This document shows, in pieces, positions 1 to 8,977 of a DNA stretch of 64,000 nt. The number at the start of each line of letters is the position of its first letter. Within the stretch, counting starts at the first letter, position 1. The stretch lies in NCBI GenBank assembly GCA_019636795.1, contig JAHBWW010000001.1, forward strand, positions 124,001 through 188,000, written 5' to 3'. The translations under genes were made by a program, and so were the position numbers. The DNA comes from Phycisphaeraceae bacterium. Lineage in GTDB: Bacteria; Planctomycetota; Phycisphaerae; Phycisphaerales; UBA1924. The notes beneath the pieces are model-generated. The model ran no database searches. It was not told the DNA's origin and saw nothing but the letters and a program-made list of their open reading frames with translations.

Positions 1-614
1 GCACAGGGACGTTCTTTGGGGGCGAGGGTGCCCGGCCTCGCGTGGGACAGGCGGGACGGCTGGAGAAAGTACCAGAACACCGATTGGAGATGGTGTGTTC
101 GCGTGCTTCGCTGGCGCTGGTGATTCAGACGCTGCGGGAGTTTCACCCGTACGAGGAGCCTGCGATCGATGTGTATGAGTTGCACGGCGTGCGCGATCGC
201 AAGGTGGGGCTTGGGCGGAGATTGGTGCTGGATCGGCCGGCGACGGTTCCGGAACTTGCGCGACGTTTTGCCCGGCATCTGAATACGGATCGAGTGAAGT
301 ATGCGCTGGCGGGTTCGGCTTTGGCCGACGAGCCGATCCGTCGTGTTGGCGTGGTGCCCGGGGCGGGCGAGGATCTTGCAGATATGGCGTCTGGCGAAGG
401 ATGTGAGGTGTTCGTCACTGGGGAGATGCGGTACCACGCGGTGGTCAAGGCTCTTGAACAGGGCGTAAGCGTTATCCTCGGTGGGCATACGAACACGGAG
501 CGTGGATACCTGCCTCGTCTTGCGGGGCGGCTGGAAGCGCTGTTGAGCGATGCCCGATTTGTGGTCAGCAGCCGCGATCGGGACTTGTTCAGAATGGTGG
601 AGAGCGATGATTGA
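1..614 (+). CDS. Nif3-like dinuclear metal-centre protein, C-terminal part
   Basis: The reading frame is already open at base 3, and the first residues (TGTFFGGEGA, then VGQAGRLEKV) match the middle of Nif3/YbgI-family proteins, so the gene starts left of the window. Visible are the inserted CutA/PII-like domain with its hallmark FHPYEEPAIDVYEL, and the C-terminal part of the metal-binding core: VTGEMRYHAV followed by GGHTNTERGYL, where His and Glu are expected metal ligands. The family forms hexameric rings with a two-metal site; its substrate is unsettled, although many databases label it GTP cyclohydrolase 1 type 2. The stop TGA shares bases with the ATG of the next gene (TGATG), suggesting translational coupling. 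The internal GTG at 42 is not taken as the start. Confidence 0.9.
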   Translation, partial: TGTFFGGEGARPRVGQAGRLEKVPEHRLEMVCSRASLALVIQTLREFHPYEEPAIDVYELHGVRDRKVGLGRRLVLDRPATVPELARRFARHLNTDRVKYALAGSALADEPIRRVGVVPGAGEDLADMASGEGCEVFVTGEMRYHAVVKALEQGVSVILGGHTNTERGYLPRLAGRLEALLSDARFVVSSRDRDLFRMVESDD

Positions 615-2065
615 TGGATGAGAGCCTCAATAGTGTGGACCGGGCGAGACATGCGGGCGCGCAGGTGTTGATTGTCGATGACGAAGCCGAGCACGCGGAT
701 GTCATGGCCGACGCGCTGCGCAAGCCCGGGCATATCTGCACGATTGTCGGGTCCGTGGACGAAGCGATGAAAGAGCTCGATGGCGGAGCGTTCGACGTGA
801 TCGTGACAGATCTGCGGATGCCATCGTCGGCGGGGCAGCATGGTACATCGGCTGATGGCGGAGACGCGGGGCTGCGCGTGCTCGAGGCGGCGAGGCAGAT
901 GCAGCCCGAAGCCGAGACGATCATGGTGACGGCGCATGGTGATGTGCCGACCGCTCGGGCGGCGTTCAAGTTTGGCGCGTTCGACTTTATTGAGAAGCCT
1001 CTGGATCTGGAGCTGTTTCGCAGCCTGGTTCAACGTGCGGCGGAGAATGTGATGCTGCGGCATGAGTCGGGCGATCTCTCGCCGTTGGTGCAGCACGATG
1101 GGTTCGAGGGGATCATCGCCGGCTCGGAGCAGATGCGGCGGATACTGCGGGTGGTGCGGACGGTCGCGGCCAGCACTATTTCGGTGTTGATTACGGGCGA
1201 GAGTGGAACGGGCAAGGAGCTTGTGGCGCGGGCTGTGCACGAGAATTCGAAGCGCAAGGGCAAGCGTTTTGTGGCATTCAACTGTGCCGGGCAGAGCGAG
1301 AGCCTGATCGAAGATCAGTTGTTCGGGCATGTGCGCGGGGCGTACACGGGGGCCGACAAGGATCGCGAGGGTGTTTTTGAATACGCGGACGGCGGAACGC
1401 TGTTTCTCGATGAGATCGGGGACATGCCGCTGTCGATGCAGGCCAAGTTGCTGCGCGTGCTGGAGTCGGGCGAGGTGGTGAGGCTGGGTTCGAACGAGGC
1501 GCGCAAGGTTGATGTTCGATTCGTTAGTGCGACGAACCGGGATCTGCGCGAGTTGATTGTGCGTGGCGAGTTTCGGGAAGATTTGTTTTTTAGAATCAAC
1601 GGCAGCCATGTCACGCTGCCGCCGCTGCGTGAGAGGCGTGACGACATTCCTCGAATTGTGCGGCACGCGATTGGGAAGTTTGCGGCTGAGGTTGCGCCAA
1701 AGCAGCCTGCGCCAGCGATATCGGATTCGGCGCTGCTGCGTCTGACGAGTTATGACTGGCCGGGGAATGTGCGGCAGTTGCTCAACGTGGTGCAGAACAT
1801 GGTGATTACGGCTGCGGGCGAAGGCGAGGGCTCGATCAGGCTCGATGTCCGGCATATTCCGGATGACATTCGCTCGGATGCTGGTGATGGAGCGAGTGAG
1901 GGTGTGGCGGGCGCTCTGGCGGGAACGAGTCTGGAGCAGCTCGAGAAGCGTGCGATCCGCGAGACCCTGGGTATGACCGGAGGCAATCGGGAGCATGCTG
2001 CGAAACTGCTGGGTATCGGCGAACGGACGCTGTACCGCAAGTTGAAGGAATATGGCTTGCGCTGA
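614..2065 (+). CDS. Sigma-54-dependent NtrC-family response regulator
   Basis: A 483-residue transcription activator in three parts. Residues about 17-140 form a receiver domain: acidic pair DD at 22-23, phospho-acceptor Asp66 in VTDLRMP, and Lys in FIEKP. Right after the phospho-Asp there is an unusual Ser/Gly-rich insertion of about 15 residues. Next comes the sigma-54 AAA+ domain with Walker A GESGTGKE, the sigma-54-contacting loop as GAYTGA instead of the common GAFTGA, and Walker B GGTLFLDEIGD. The C-terminus is a Fis-type helix-turn-helix ending near ERTLYRKLKEYGL. ATG 614 is chosen because it overlaps the preceding stop; a TTG one codon earlier is also possible. No sensor kinase lies beside it, so the input is unknown. 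Confidence 0.95.
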   Translation: MDESLNSVDRARHAGAQVLIVDDEAEHADVMADALRKPGHICTIVGSVDEAMKELDGGAFDVIVTDLRMPSSAGQHGTSADGGDAGLRVLEAARQMQPEAETIMVTAHGDVPTARAAFKFGAFDFIEKPLDLELFRSLVQRAAENVMLRHESGDLSPLVQHDGFEGIIAGSEQMRRILRVVRTVAASTISVLITGESGTGKELVARAVHENSKRKGKRFVAFNCAGQSESLIEDQLFGHVRGAYTGADKDREGVFEYADGGTLFLDEIGDMPLSMQAKLLRVLESGEVVRLGSNEARKVDVRFVSATNRDLRELIVRGEFREDLFFRINGSHVTLPPLRERRDDIPRIVRHAIGKFAAEVAPKQPAPAISDSALLRLTSYDWPGNVRQLLNVVQNMVITAAGEGEGSIRLDVRHIPDDIRSDAGDGASEGVAGALAGTSLEQLEKRAIRETLGMTGGNREHAAKLLGIGERTLYRKLKEYGLR

Positions 2066-2072
2066 GGCGTAT

Positions 2073-2157
2073 TGGGCTTAGGCCCATGCGCAGGTGTTGC
2101 GCGGCCAGTGCGCCAAGGGTGCATTGCACGTCCTGTAATGCTGGCTCCTGCGGACGT
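2073..2157 (+). other. Hairpin-rich leader between the regulator and the HDOD-GGDEF gene
   Basis: Several inverted repeats crowd this stretch: TGGGC-ttag-GCCCA at 2073-2086, GCGCA/TGCGC at 2088-2102, GCCAG/CTGGC closing 2104-2145, and ACGTCC/GGACGT (2128-2133 with 2152-2157). The last two pairings share sequence and cannot form together. It may be a 3' end structure of the regulator mRNA or a switching leader for the downstream gene. No T-run follows, so it is not a standard terminator, and I do not recognise a known riboswitch class. Confidence 0.3.
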
Positions 2158-2289
2158 CCTGGGTTATTAGATGAATATCCCTGCTTCTGAACTGGGGGAT
2201 GTTGCCCCGTTTGCCGATAGAAAAGGTCTCGCACTTTCTGTGCGGGGAGGCAAACGTCTGTCCGATATGTTCAGTGGATGGAGAGGTCG

Positions 2290-4182
2290 ATGCCGAGTGA
2301 GGCTTTAGAGAGAGTGCTTTCGTGTCCGTCGCTGCCTTCGCTGCCGGCGGTCGCGATGCAGGTGCTGGAGTTGACGCGCAATCCGGATGTGTCGTTGCGT
2401 GACATAGCGCGAGCGGTAGAGAAGGACCAGGCGCTGGTTGGCAAGATACTCAAGACTGTGAATTCGAGTTTTTATGGGCTGTCACAGCCATGTGGGACGG
2501 TTGATCGGGCATTGAACTTTCTAGGCCTGAACACGGTCAAGTCGCTGGTGCTGGGGTTCAGCCTGATCGACACATCGCGGTCCATCGGCGAACAGCCTCT
2601 GTTCAGTCTGGATGATTACTGGGTGCGATCGATTTATGCAGCTTCGGGCGCGCGTGTGCTAGCGATGCAGTTGAGGCGTGCGGATCCGGATGAGTCATTT
2701 ACAGCGGCGTTGTTTCAGGATATCGGGATACTTGCTTCGGTGACTGCGCTTGGCAAGCAGTACACGCAGGTGTGCGCGGAGACCGGGTTCGATGGGGATA
2801 CTCTGCCGACAGCGGAGAAGGCTGCGTTTGGCTTTACGCACATGGAGGCTGGGGCTGCGCTGGCGACGAAGTGGCGTCTGCCCAAGCCATATGTAGATGT
2901 CGTTCAGTTCCATCACTCGCCGGACCAGGCTTCCAGCGCGTCGAGCGCGATTGTGCGCACTGCGGTGCTGGGTCGACTGGCTACTGATGCATTGAGATGC
3001 GAGAGTGGCGCGAACAGGGTTATGCGTGAGTTTGAGTTCCTTTTGGGCGAGTGGTTCGGGCAGACTTTCAAACAGGTTGAAGGACATTTCAACGAGATTT
3101 CCCTCGCTGCAAAGGAGATTGGCAAGATCTTCAACTTTGTGATTCAGACTCCGACGAATGTGTCGAATCTGATGGCAGAAGCGCAGGAGCGAACAATCGA
3201 GATTCAGATCGCAACGGAGCGCGAAGCCCAGACGGACGCGCTGACGGGACTGCCGAATCGGCGGCGATTTGAGGAGCAATCAGAAGTGTTGTTTAAGATG
3301 GCGAGCACGACCAACTCACCTCTTGGCGTGGCGTTCTGCGACGGGGACTCGTTCAAGAAAGTTAATGACACCCTGGGGCATCAGGCTGGTGACGAAGTAC
3401 TGGTGCAGATTGCGAGCAGACTTGCTGAGGCTGTGGGCGAAGCGGGCGTCGTGTTCAGATATGGCGGCGAAGAGTTCGCGGTGCTGTTGCCCGGAGCGAA
3501 CCTGGCTCGTAGCAGGGAAATTGCTGAACGGATGCGGACGGCTGTGTGCGGAACCCCAATGGATCTGGGTGCTGTTGAGAATCCGGTGGACCACCACTCA
3601 CAGACGGTCAGCATCGGTGTAGCGAGCTGGGAGCCCGGAGCGAGTCATGCCCCGCCGAGCATGTCGGAGCTGATCCGGCGTGCAGACGAAGCGGTGTACA
3701 AGGCCAAGGAGAACGGGCGAAACCGAGTCGAGATGTGGGTGGGACCCGAGAAAGACGGAATAGAAGAATCATGCGACAGCACCGGCGCGATCACCAATGT
3801 GCTGCTGGTTGAAGACGATCCCTTGAGCGCCACTTTGTGGAGGACAATGTTGCTCAAGGTGCCTGGTGTGCGTGTGACGCTGGAGTCGGGAATTCTTGGC
3901 GTGCATCGGCTGTTCAAGGCGGGATTTTCGCCTGACGTGGTGGTTACGGACTACTGCCTGAGCAGCGGATCGGGAACGGATGTTGTGCGTGCGGTGCGCG
4001 AACTGCCAAACAAGCGCGTGCCGATTCTGGTGGTGTCGGCGCTGCTTGATGACCATCGAAAGGCAGAAGGGTTGATGGCTGGCGCGACAATGTGTGTCAG
4101 CAAGATTGATATCAGCAAGCGGTTTCGATGGTGGATAGAGCAGATCACCAAAGGCGACTTCAGCGAGGCGATGGCCGCGTAA
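2290..4182 (+). CDS. HDOD - GGDEF - receiver hybrid signalling protein
   Basis: About 630 residues. The N-terminal 200 residues are an HDOD domain (ALVGKILKTVNSSFYG, then GLNTVKSLVLGFSL), a catalytically dead HD relative used as a signalling scaffold. The middle is a GGDEF diguanylate cyclase domain with TDALTGLPNRR, the substrate Asp in FCDGDSFKKVND, and an intact active loop RYGGEEF; I see no RxxD inhibitory I-site just before that loop. The C-terminal 120 residues are a receiver domain (VEDD, phospho-Asp in VVTDYC, Lys in CVSKID). Putting the receiver at the C-terminus is the reverse of WspR/PleD. ATG 2290 is preferred over 2278 because GGAGAGG lies just upstream of it. Likely output is cyclic-di-GMP. 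Confidence 0.9.
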   Translation: MPSEALERVLSCPSLPSLPAVAMQVLELTRNPDVSLRDIARAVEKDQALVGKILKTVNSSFYGLSQPCGTVDRALNFLGLNTVKSLVLGFSLIDTSRSIGEQPLFSLDDYWVRSIYAASGARVLAMQLRRADPDESFTAALFQDIGILASVTALGKQYTQVCAETGFDGDTLPTAEKAAFGFTHMEAGAALATKWRLPKPYVDVVQFHHSPDQASSASSAIVRTAVLGRLATDALRCESGANRVMREFEFLLGEWFGQTFKQVEGHFNEISLAAKEIGKIFNFVIQTPTNVSNLMAEAQERTIEIQIATEREAQTDALTGLPNRRRFEEQSEVLFKMASTTNSPLGVAFCDGDSFKKVNDTLGHQAGDEVLVQIASRLAEAVGEAGVVFRYGGEEFAVLLPGANLARSREIAERMRTAVCGTPMDLGAVENPVDHHSQTVSIGVASWEPGASHAPPSMSELIRRADEAVYKAKENGRNRVEMWVGPEKDGIEESCDSTGAITNVLLVEDDPLSATLWRTMLLKVPGVRVTLESGILGVHRLFKAGFSPDVVVTDYCLSSGSGTDVVRAVRELPNKRVPILVVSALLDDHRKAEGLMAGATMCVSKIDISKRFRWWIEQITKGDFSEAMAA

Positions 4183-4199
4183 GCAAGAGTGCAGATTGA

Positions 4200-7100
4200 T
4201 CAGAGGATTGGATGTTGCCATGCAGCTGCGAGGTCGGCGACGGAGATGGCTTCGTCGCGACCTGAGGGCGTGCCGCGAAGTATCAGAACGCCGGAGGTAT
4301 TGATCGGGCCACCGATGATGTTGCCAGCGAGTGGATGGCCGGCGAGTTCTGCGAGTCTGGCGAGCAGTGCAGCGGGATTTTGTGTTTCGAGCATGTACCC
4401 TCCGGGTCGCTCGCCGAACCAGTAACCGATGGCCTGGGCGCCTGTGTACAGGCCGAAATCGAGGTCGAAGCCGAGCGGGCGGCCTGCGGTTGAGCCTGCG
4501 ATGAGCATTTCAGCAACGGCGCAGAGTGCGCCGCCATCGGAGACATCGTGAGCCGAGAGGGCGAGGCCTTCGCGGAGCACGCCCGCGACTGCGTGCGCCA
4601 GCGCAGCACTCGCCACGGGATTCCATCGTGGCAGATCCATTGTCGTGCCGGTGGGGAGGCCAAAGAAGCGGGCGTAATGACTTGAGCCGAGACTGGCAAA
4701 GTTGTGTTCGTGGCCTTGTCGCGTTGGTGACGAATCACTGCCGAGAGGTTCGACGAAGACGAGTGTGTTGCCCGGCTGCTTGGCGTCCATGGTGATGCAT
4801 CGGGCGATATCGGGGACGATGCCGATGCCGGTGATGAGGAGCGTGGGCGGGATTTCGATGGTTCGGCCGTCGTCGGTGGTGAACTGGTTGTTGAGCGAGT
4901 CCTTGCCGGAGACGAATGGGGTGCGATAGGCCATAGCTCCGTCGTAGCAACCGACAGCTGCGCGGACGAGTGAGCCGAGGTTCTCGGGTTTCTTGCAGCT
5001 TGGCCAGCAGAAGTTGTCGAGAATGGCGATGCGCGAAGGGTCGGCGCCGACGCAGACGAGATTGCGGACGCATTCATCAATGGCGGCCAGGGCCATGAGG
5101 TAGGGATCGGCTTCGAAGTGTGTGGCGAGTCCGGATCCGATGGCCAGGCCTCGGCACGTGCCGGGGACGGGCTCGATGACGGCGGCGTCCATGGGGCCGA
5201 TGCCGTCGGGGCCTCCGAGCGGGCGAATGACGGTGTTGCCCTGCACCTCATGGTCGTATTGGCGAATGATCCACTGCTTGCTTGCGATGTTGGGGTGTTG
5301 CAGCAGCGCGAGAAGGGTGTTTGCGAGTGCGCCCTCGCTGGCGCTTGGGCCTCTTTGGGGATGTGAAGAGCCCGCGCTGGCGCTTGGGTTTCTTTGGGGG
5401 GTCCAAGATGCCTCGCGCGTTGGGGTGGGGATGCCATTGTGAAGGAAGTGCATCGGCAGCCGGCCGACTTCGGTGTTGTGGTAGCGGAGGATCAGGTTGG
5501 CGCCGGGTGTGCCGAAGGAGCCGAGGACGGCGAGTTCGACGTGTTCTTCGTCGCAGATGGTCTGGATCTTGTCGAGGTTGGCCTGAGGCACCGCGAGCAC
5601 CATGCGTTCCTGTGCTTCGGAGATCCAGATCTCGGTATAGGAAAGCCCCGCGTACTTGAGTGGTGCGCGATCGAGATGAACTTCAGCCCCGATTTTTTCA
5701 CCCATTTCGCCCACTGCGGATGAGAAGCCTCCCGCGCCGCAGTCGGTGATGGCAGAGTACAGCACGCCGGCCTGGTCATCGCGTGCGCGAAGGATTGCGT
5801 CGAGGACGCGCTTTTCTTCGATGGCATTGCCGATCTGTACCGCGTGTGCGAACTCGTCGGCGTGTGTGTCGGTAAGTTCGGCGCTGGAGAACGTTGCGCC
5901 GTGGATGCCGTCGCGGCCGGTGCGCCCGCCCAGCGCGACGATGAGATCACCGGGTTTGGCCGAGCCTTGAGTTTTGTCACGTGGCATGATGCCGACGCAG
6001 CCACAGAACACGAGAGGGTTGCCGATGTGACGATCATCGAACCAGACGGCGCCATTGAGTGTGGGGATGCCCATGCGGTTGCCATAATCGCGAACACCGG
6101 CGACGACATTGGCCAGAACGCGACGCGGGTGGAGGCAGCCGGCGGGGATGTCGGTGATGTTTGGCGTCGCAACGCAGAAGACGTCGGTGCTGGCGATGGG
6201 TTTGGCAGCCAGGCCTGTGCCGATGATGTCGCGGATGCAGCCGCCGATACCGGTGGCAGCTCCGCCATAGGGCTCGATGGCGCTGGGGTGGTTGTGGGTT
6301 TCGACCTTGACGCACACCGCATGCTCATCGTCAAAAGCGATGATGCCGGCGTTATCGACGAAGACGGACAAGGTCCAGTCGAGGCCCTGAGCGATGAGTT
6401 CGTGCGTGGCAGCAGCAACAGTGGACTTGAGCAGGTTGTGAATGATGATGGAGCCGTCGGGATTGTGGGTGATGCCGGGACGCGGGCGTGAATGGTCGTC
6501 GAGCCCAGGGATTGGGATCCCTGGGCTTGGAGTTGGAGCTTGAGTTGGAGCTTGAGTTGGAGTCGAGGAGTATTTGATCGTGGACTTGAGGGTCTTGTGG
6601 ACGCAGTGTTCGGACCAGGTCTGGGCGAGGGTTTCGAGTTCGATGTCGGTCGGCTCGCGGTTCAGGAGGCGAAATTCGTCGCGGATGGCGCGCATCTCAT
6701 CGAGACTGAGAAAGAGGTGGGCATCGCGACTCAGGCGTTCGAGGGCGGTGTCGTCGAGTTCGCGGAGCGGGACGTGGCGCACTTCAAACGAGGTGGTGCG
6801 GCCTTGGGGGAAGTGAGCCGGGTGGTACGGATCGGCATGTATTGCGTGGATAACCGGGTTGGCGATGCTGAGTCGGGCGATGGTGCTGGCTTGTGATGGG
6901 TCAAGGCCTTCGAACTCGTAGCGTGTGCCGGTGGCGACCTCGGCATCGATATCGAGGAGGGCTCGAATGGCTGCGGCGAGCGATTGGGCAGCGGGGTCCA
7001 TGACGCCGGGAAGGGGGTGAACTTCGATCAGTGAGGCTGCGGCCGGCGCAGGCGTTGAGCCGATGGTGCCCGATTCGATGACGGGATCGACGAGCAGGTC

Positions 7101-7277
7101 GTGAAGGAGGCGGGCGGCCTGGGCGTGGTCGAGGTCGGCAGCGACGAGATAGAGGCGCGCGGTGCGGACTCGCGCAGGAGCGAAGCCGAGACGCTGGGCT
7201 TCACGGAGGACAGAGGCAGCTGAGGGATCTCCGGCATCGGCGAGCGGGCGGACCTCGAAGCGGTGGACACGTTTCAT
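4200..7277 (-). CDS. purL: PurS-PurS-PurL fusion: phosphoribosylformylglycinamidine synthase
   Basis: 1025 residues; makes FGAM from FGAR, ATP and ammonia in purine synthesis. Residues 1-75 look like a PurS subunit, a second PurS-like segment follows to about residue 170, and the remainder is PurL with its catalytic His motif [10 protein letters not shown] and the ATP/FGAR motif [18 protein letters not shown]. No glutaminase (PurQ) domain follows, so PurQ must be encoded elsewhere. Two low-complexity linkers interrupt the enzyme: a QAPT repeat around 6531-6562 and a PQRxPSAS repeat around 5331-5399. The start at 7277 ([12 protein letters not shown]) fits a TACCAT hexamer 5 nt upstream. The frame stays open further upstream but runs over the divergent rnhA start. 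Converges with the HDOD gene 17 bp away. Confidence 0.95.
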   Translation of the reverse strand: MKRVHRFEVRPLADAGDPSAASVLREAQRLGFAPARVRTARLYLVAADLDHAQAARLLHDLLVDPVIESGTIGSTPAPAAASLIEVHPLPGVMDPAAQSLAAAIRALLDIDAEVATGTRYEFEGLDPSQASTIARLSIANPVIHAIHADPYHPAHFPQGRTTSFEVRHVPLRELDDTALERLSRDAHLFLSLDEMRAIRDEFRLLNREPTDIELETLAQTWSEHCVHKTLKSTIKYSSTPTQAPTQAPTPSPGIPIPGLDDHSRPRPGITHNPDGSIIIHNLLKSTVAAATHELIAQGLDWTLSVFVDNAGIIAFDDEHAVCVKVETHNHPSAIEPYGGAATGIGGCIRDIIGTGLAAKPIASTDVFCVATPNITDIPAGCLHPRRVLANVVAGVRDYGNRMGIPTLNGAVWFDDRHIGNPLVFCGCVGIMPRDKTQGSAKPGDLIVALGGRTGRDGIHGATFSSAELTDTHADEFAHAVQIGNAIEEKRVLDAILRARDDQAGVLYSAITDCGAGGFSSAVGEMGEKIGAEVHLDRAPLKYAGLSYTEIWISEAQERMVLAVPQANLDKIQTICDEEHVELAVLGSFGTPGANLILRYHNTEVGRLPMHFLHNGIPTPTREASWTPQRNPSASAGSSHPQRGPSASEGALANTLLALLQHPNIASKQWIIRQYDHEVQGNTVIRPLGGPDGIGPMDAAVIEPVPGTCRGLAIGSGLATHFEADPYLMALAAIDECVRNLVCVGADPSRIAILDNFCWPSCKKPENLGSLVRAAVGCYDGAMAYRTPFVSGKDSLNNQFTTDDGRTIEIPPTLLITGIGIVPDIARCITMDAKQPGNTLVFVEPLGSDSSPTRQGHEHNFASLGSSHYARFFGLPTGTTMDLPRWNPVASAALAHAVAGVLREGLALSAHDVSDGGALCAVAEMLIAGSTAGRPLGFDLDFGLYTGAQAIGYWFGERPGGYMLETQNPAALLARLAELAGHPLAGNIIGGPINTSGVLILRGTPSGRDEAISVADLAAAWQHPIL
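5331..5399 (-). repeat. Two copies of a 30-bp repeat inside purL
   Basis: On the plus strand 5331-5360 and 5370-5399 agree at 27 of 30 positions; both contain the core GCTGGCGCTTGGG and end TCTTTGGGG. Both are read in frame in purL and encode PQR(N/G)PSAS in a linker between PurL subdomains. The form (a gapped direct repeat of a GC-rich word) looks like an interspersed repeat that landed in a tolerant linker; that is inference from shape. I find no other full copy in the window. Confidence 0.6.
6504..6562 (-). repeat. 9-bp palindrome and 12-bp tandem repeat in a purL linker
   Basis: Plus-strand 6504-6512 (CCCAGGGAT) pairs with 6517-6525 (ATCCCTGGG). Immediately after it the 12-mer AGTTGGAGCTTG is repeated at 6531-6542 and 6543-6554, with a partial third copy to 6562. 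The protein reads as repeated QAPT followed by a Pro-Gly-Ile-Pro linker. Such a repeat can change length by slippage in multiples of four residues without breaking the frame. Confidence 0.7.
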
Positions 7278-7282
7278 GGGCG

Positions 7283-7288
7283 ATGGTA
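7283..7288 (-). promoter_or_regulatory. -10-like TACCAT, leaderless start of purL
   Basis: TACCAT on the minus strand is followed by 5 nt (CGCCC) and then the ATG at 7277. There is no Shine-Dalgarno sequence in between, so the mRNA probably begins at or next to the start codon. Confidence 0.5.
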
Positions 7289-7296
7289 AGGGCCGA

Positions 7297-7302
7297 TATA
7301 GT
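7297..7302 (+). promoter_or_regulatory. -10-like TATAGT, leaderless start of rnhA
   Basis: TATAGT is followed by 6 nt and the rnhA ATG at 7309. The divergent purL -10 lies only 8 bp away, so the two promoters nearly touch and their polymerases may compete. Confidence 0.55.
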
Positions 7303-7308
7303 CGAGCG

Positions 7309-7761
7309 ATGTTGCCACACGTCGAGTTGTACACGGATGGGGCCTGTTCAGGAAACCCCGGGCCTGGGGGGTGGGCGTTTTTGCTGCGCCACCCGACGAG
7401 CGGGAAGGAAATCGAGGACTCGGGTGCCGAGGCCATGACCACGAACAACCGCATGGAACTGCTGGCGGTGATCAATGGCCTCAAGGCGCTGGGGAAGCGG
7501 TCATCGGTGGATCTGTACTCGGACTCGCAGTATGTGCTCAAGGGACTGAGTGAGTGGATGGCGGGGTGGAAGCGGCGGGGGTGGCGGACTGCTGACAAGA
7601 AGCCGGTCAAGAACGTGGACCTGTGGCAGGCGCTGGACGAATTGGCGGCCGGGCATGAGGTGAGGTTTCACTGGATCCGGGGACACCAGGGACACCCTGA
7701 GAACGAGCGGTGCGATCAGCTGGCGGTGGAGGCGTACCAGCGACTCATGGGAACTATGTGA
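7309..7761 (+). CDS. rnhA: Ribonuclease HI
   Basis: 150 residues, the normal size for bacterial RNase HI, which cuts the RNA strand of RNA-DNA hybrids. The four catalytic acids are visible: Asp in [15 protein letters not shown], Glu in NNRMELLAV, Asp in YSDSQYV and Asp in [10 protein letters not shown]. The basic handle region ([17 protein letters not shown]) is also present. The start at 7309 is preferred to earlier in-frame starts because those would run through the purL start; a TATAGT hexamer lies 6 nt upstream. Transcribed away from purL, with 31 bp between the two starts. Confidence 0.96.
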   Translation: MLPHVELYTDGACSGNPGPGGWAFLLRHPTSGKEIEDSGAEAMTTNNRMELLAVINGLKALGKRSSVDLYSDSQYVLKGLSEWMAGWKRRGWRTADKKPVKNVDLWQALDELAAGHEVRFHWIRGHQGHPENERCDQLAVEAYQRLMGTM

Positions 7762-7881
7762 TGCTGGTTTTCGGACGCTGGGCGAGAACATTGTTGGGTT
7801 CTGGGTGAATCGGGACTGATGGAGTGCCGATCTACTCCGGGGTTGGCGCTGCGGCGTGGTGCGACCCGGAGGAGGACGACT

Positions 7882-8937
7882 TTGAACCTGGACATGATTC
7901 TTCGGGCTGCGTATGACGCGGATGCGTCTGATATCCACCTGGTCGCGGGCGAGCCCCCGGTGATGCGCGTGCATCAGGTGATGACGCCGATGGAGTTCCC
8001 GGTGCTGACGCCCGAGGTGGCGTCAGGAATGTTCAAGCAGATGGCGTCGGAAGAGGCGCAGGGAATCTTCGAGCGGCAGCGTGACGCGGACTTTTCGTAC
8101 GAAGTGCCGGGACTGAGCCGGTATCGTGTCAACGCGCACATGCAGCGGGCGAAGATCGGTATGGCGCTGCGTGCGATCAAGACGAAGGTTCCGCCACTGG
8201 CGAATCTTGGCCTGCCGGAGGTGATTGCCAGGCTGACCTATCTGCCGCGCGGGCTGGTGCTGGTGACCGGCGACACGGGCTCGGGCAAGTCGACGACGCT
8301 TGCAGCGATGATCCAGGCGATGAACGAGCGGTATGCCAAGCACATCATCACGCTGGAGGATCCGATCGAGTACACGTTCGAGAGCGGGCAATGCCTGATC
8401 GAGCAGCGTGAACTCGGGCAGGACATGCCGACGTTTTCATCGGGGCTCAAGCACGCGCTGCGTCAGGATCCGGACATTATCCTGGTGGGCGAAATGCGCG
8501 ATCTGGAGACTTCGGCGCTGGCGATCAGTGCGGCAGAGACGGGCCACCTTGTGCTCAGTACGCTGCACACGGTCAATGCGTCGCAGACGGTGGAGCGCAT
8601 CATTGATATGTATCCTTCGGGGCAGCAGAATCAGATTCGGTCGATGCTTTCGACAACGCTGCAGGCGGTGATCAGCCAGACTTTGTTCACGCGATCGGAT
8701 CGACCTGGAATGGTTCCGGCGGTGGAGACGCTGCTGGCGACACCTGCGGTTCGGAACCTGATTCGTGAGAACCGGACGTACGAGATTCCGAACGTGATCG
8801 AAACGAACCGGGCGCTTGGGATGTGCAGCCTGGATACGTCGATTGCGGAGTTGTATTTCAATGGGCTGATCAGTAAGGAAGACGCAATCGCACAGGCGGT
8901 GTATCCGGACAAGCTGGAGCGTCAGTTGGTGGCGTGA
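7882..8937 (+). CDS. pilT: PilT-type retraction ATPase
   Basis: 351 residues; a hexameric ATPase that depolymerises type IV pili. Walker A GDTGSGKST, Asp box LEDPIEYTF, Walker B DPDIILVGEMRD and His box ETGHLVLSTLHT are all present, and TPAVRNLIRE matches the AIRNLIRE motif that marks PilT rather than PilB or GspE. TTG 7882 is the best start, with GGAGGAGG just upstream; longer versions starting near 7819 would overlap that site. It is followed 40 bp later by pilC and a set of prepilin-like genes, so it probably leads a pilus or pseudopilus operon. No PilB-type assembly ATPase is in the window. Confidence 0.93.
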   Translation: MNLDMILRAAYDADASDIHLVAGEPPVMRVHQVMTPMEFPVLTPEVASGMFKQMASEEAQGIFERQRDADFSYEVPGLSRYRVNAHMQRAKIGMALRAIKTKVPPLANLGLPEVIARLTYLPRGLVLVTGDTGSGKSTTLAAMIQAMNERYAKHIITLEDPIEYTFESGQCLIEQRELGQDMPTFSSGLKHALRQDPDIILVGEMRDLETSALAISAAETGHLVLSTLHTVNASQTVERIIDMYPSGQQNQIRSMLSTTLQAVISQTLFTRSDRPGMVPAVETLLATPAVRNLIRENRTYEIPNVIETNRALGMCSLDTSIAELYFNGLISKEDAIAQAVYPDKLERQLVA

Positions 8938-8977
8938 TGCGTGCGCCCATGAGTTGGGCGAGACAGGCGGCTAGACG

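Noticed and set aside
143-1996. Long minus-strand frames opposite the first two genes
   Set aside because: They mirror the strongly conserved Nif3 and NtrC genes in GC-rich DNA and show no domain of their own.
2214-2221. GCCGATAG upstream of the HDOD gene, like a sigma-28 -10 (also near 28350)
   Set aside because: No TAAA-type -35 at the right distance in either place.
7162-7308. Longer N-terminus for RNase HI
   Set aside because: Would be read over the purL start and adds Arg/Ser-rich residues that the family does not have.
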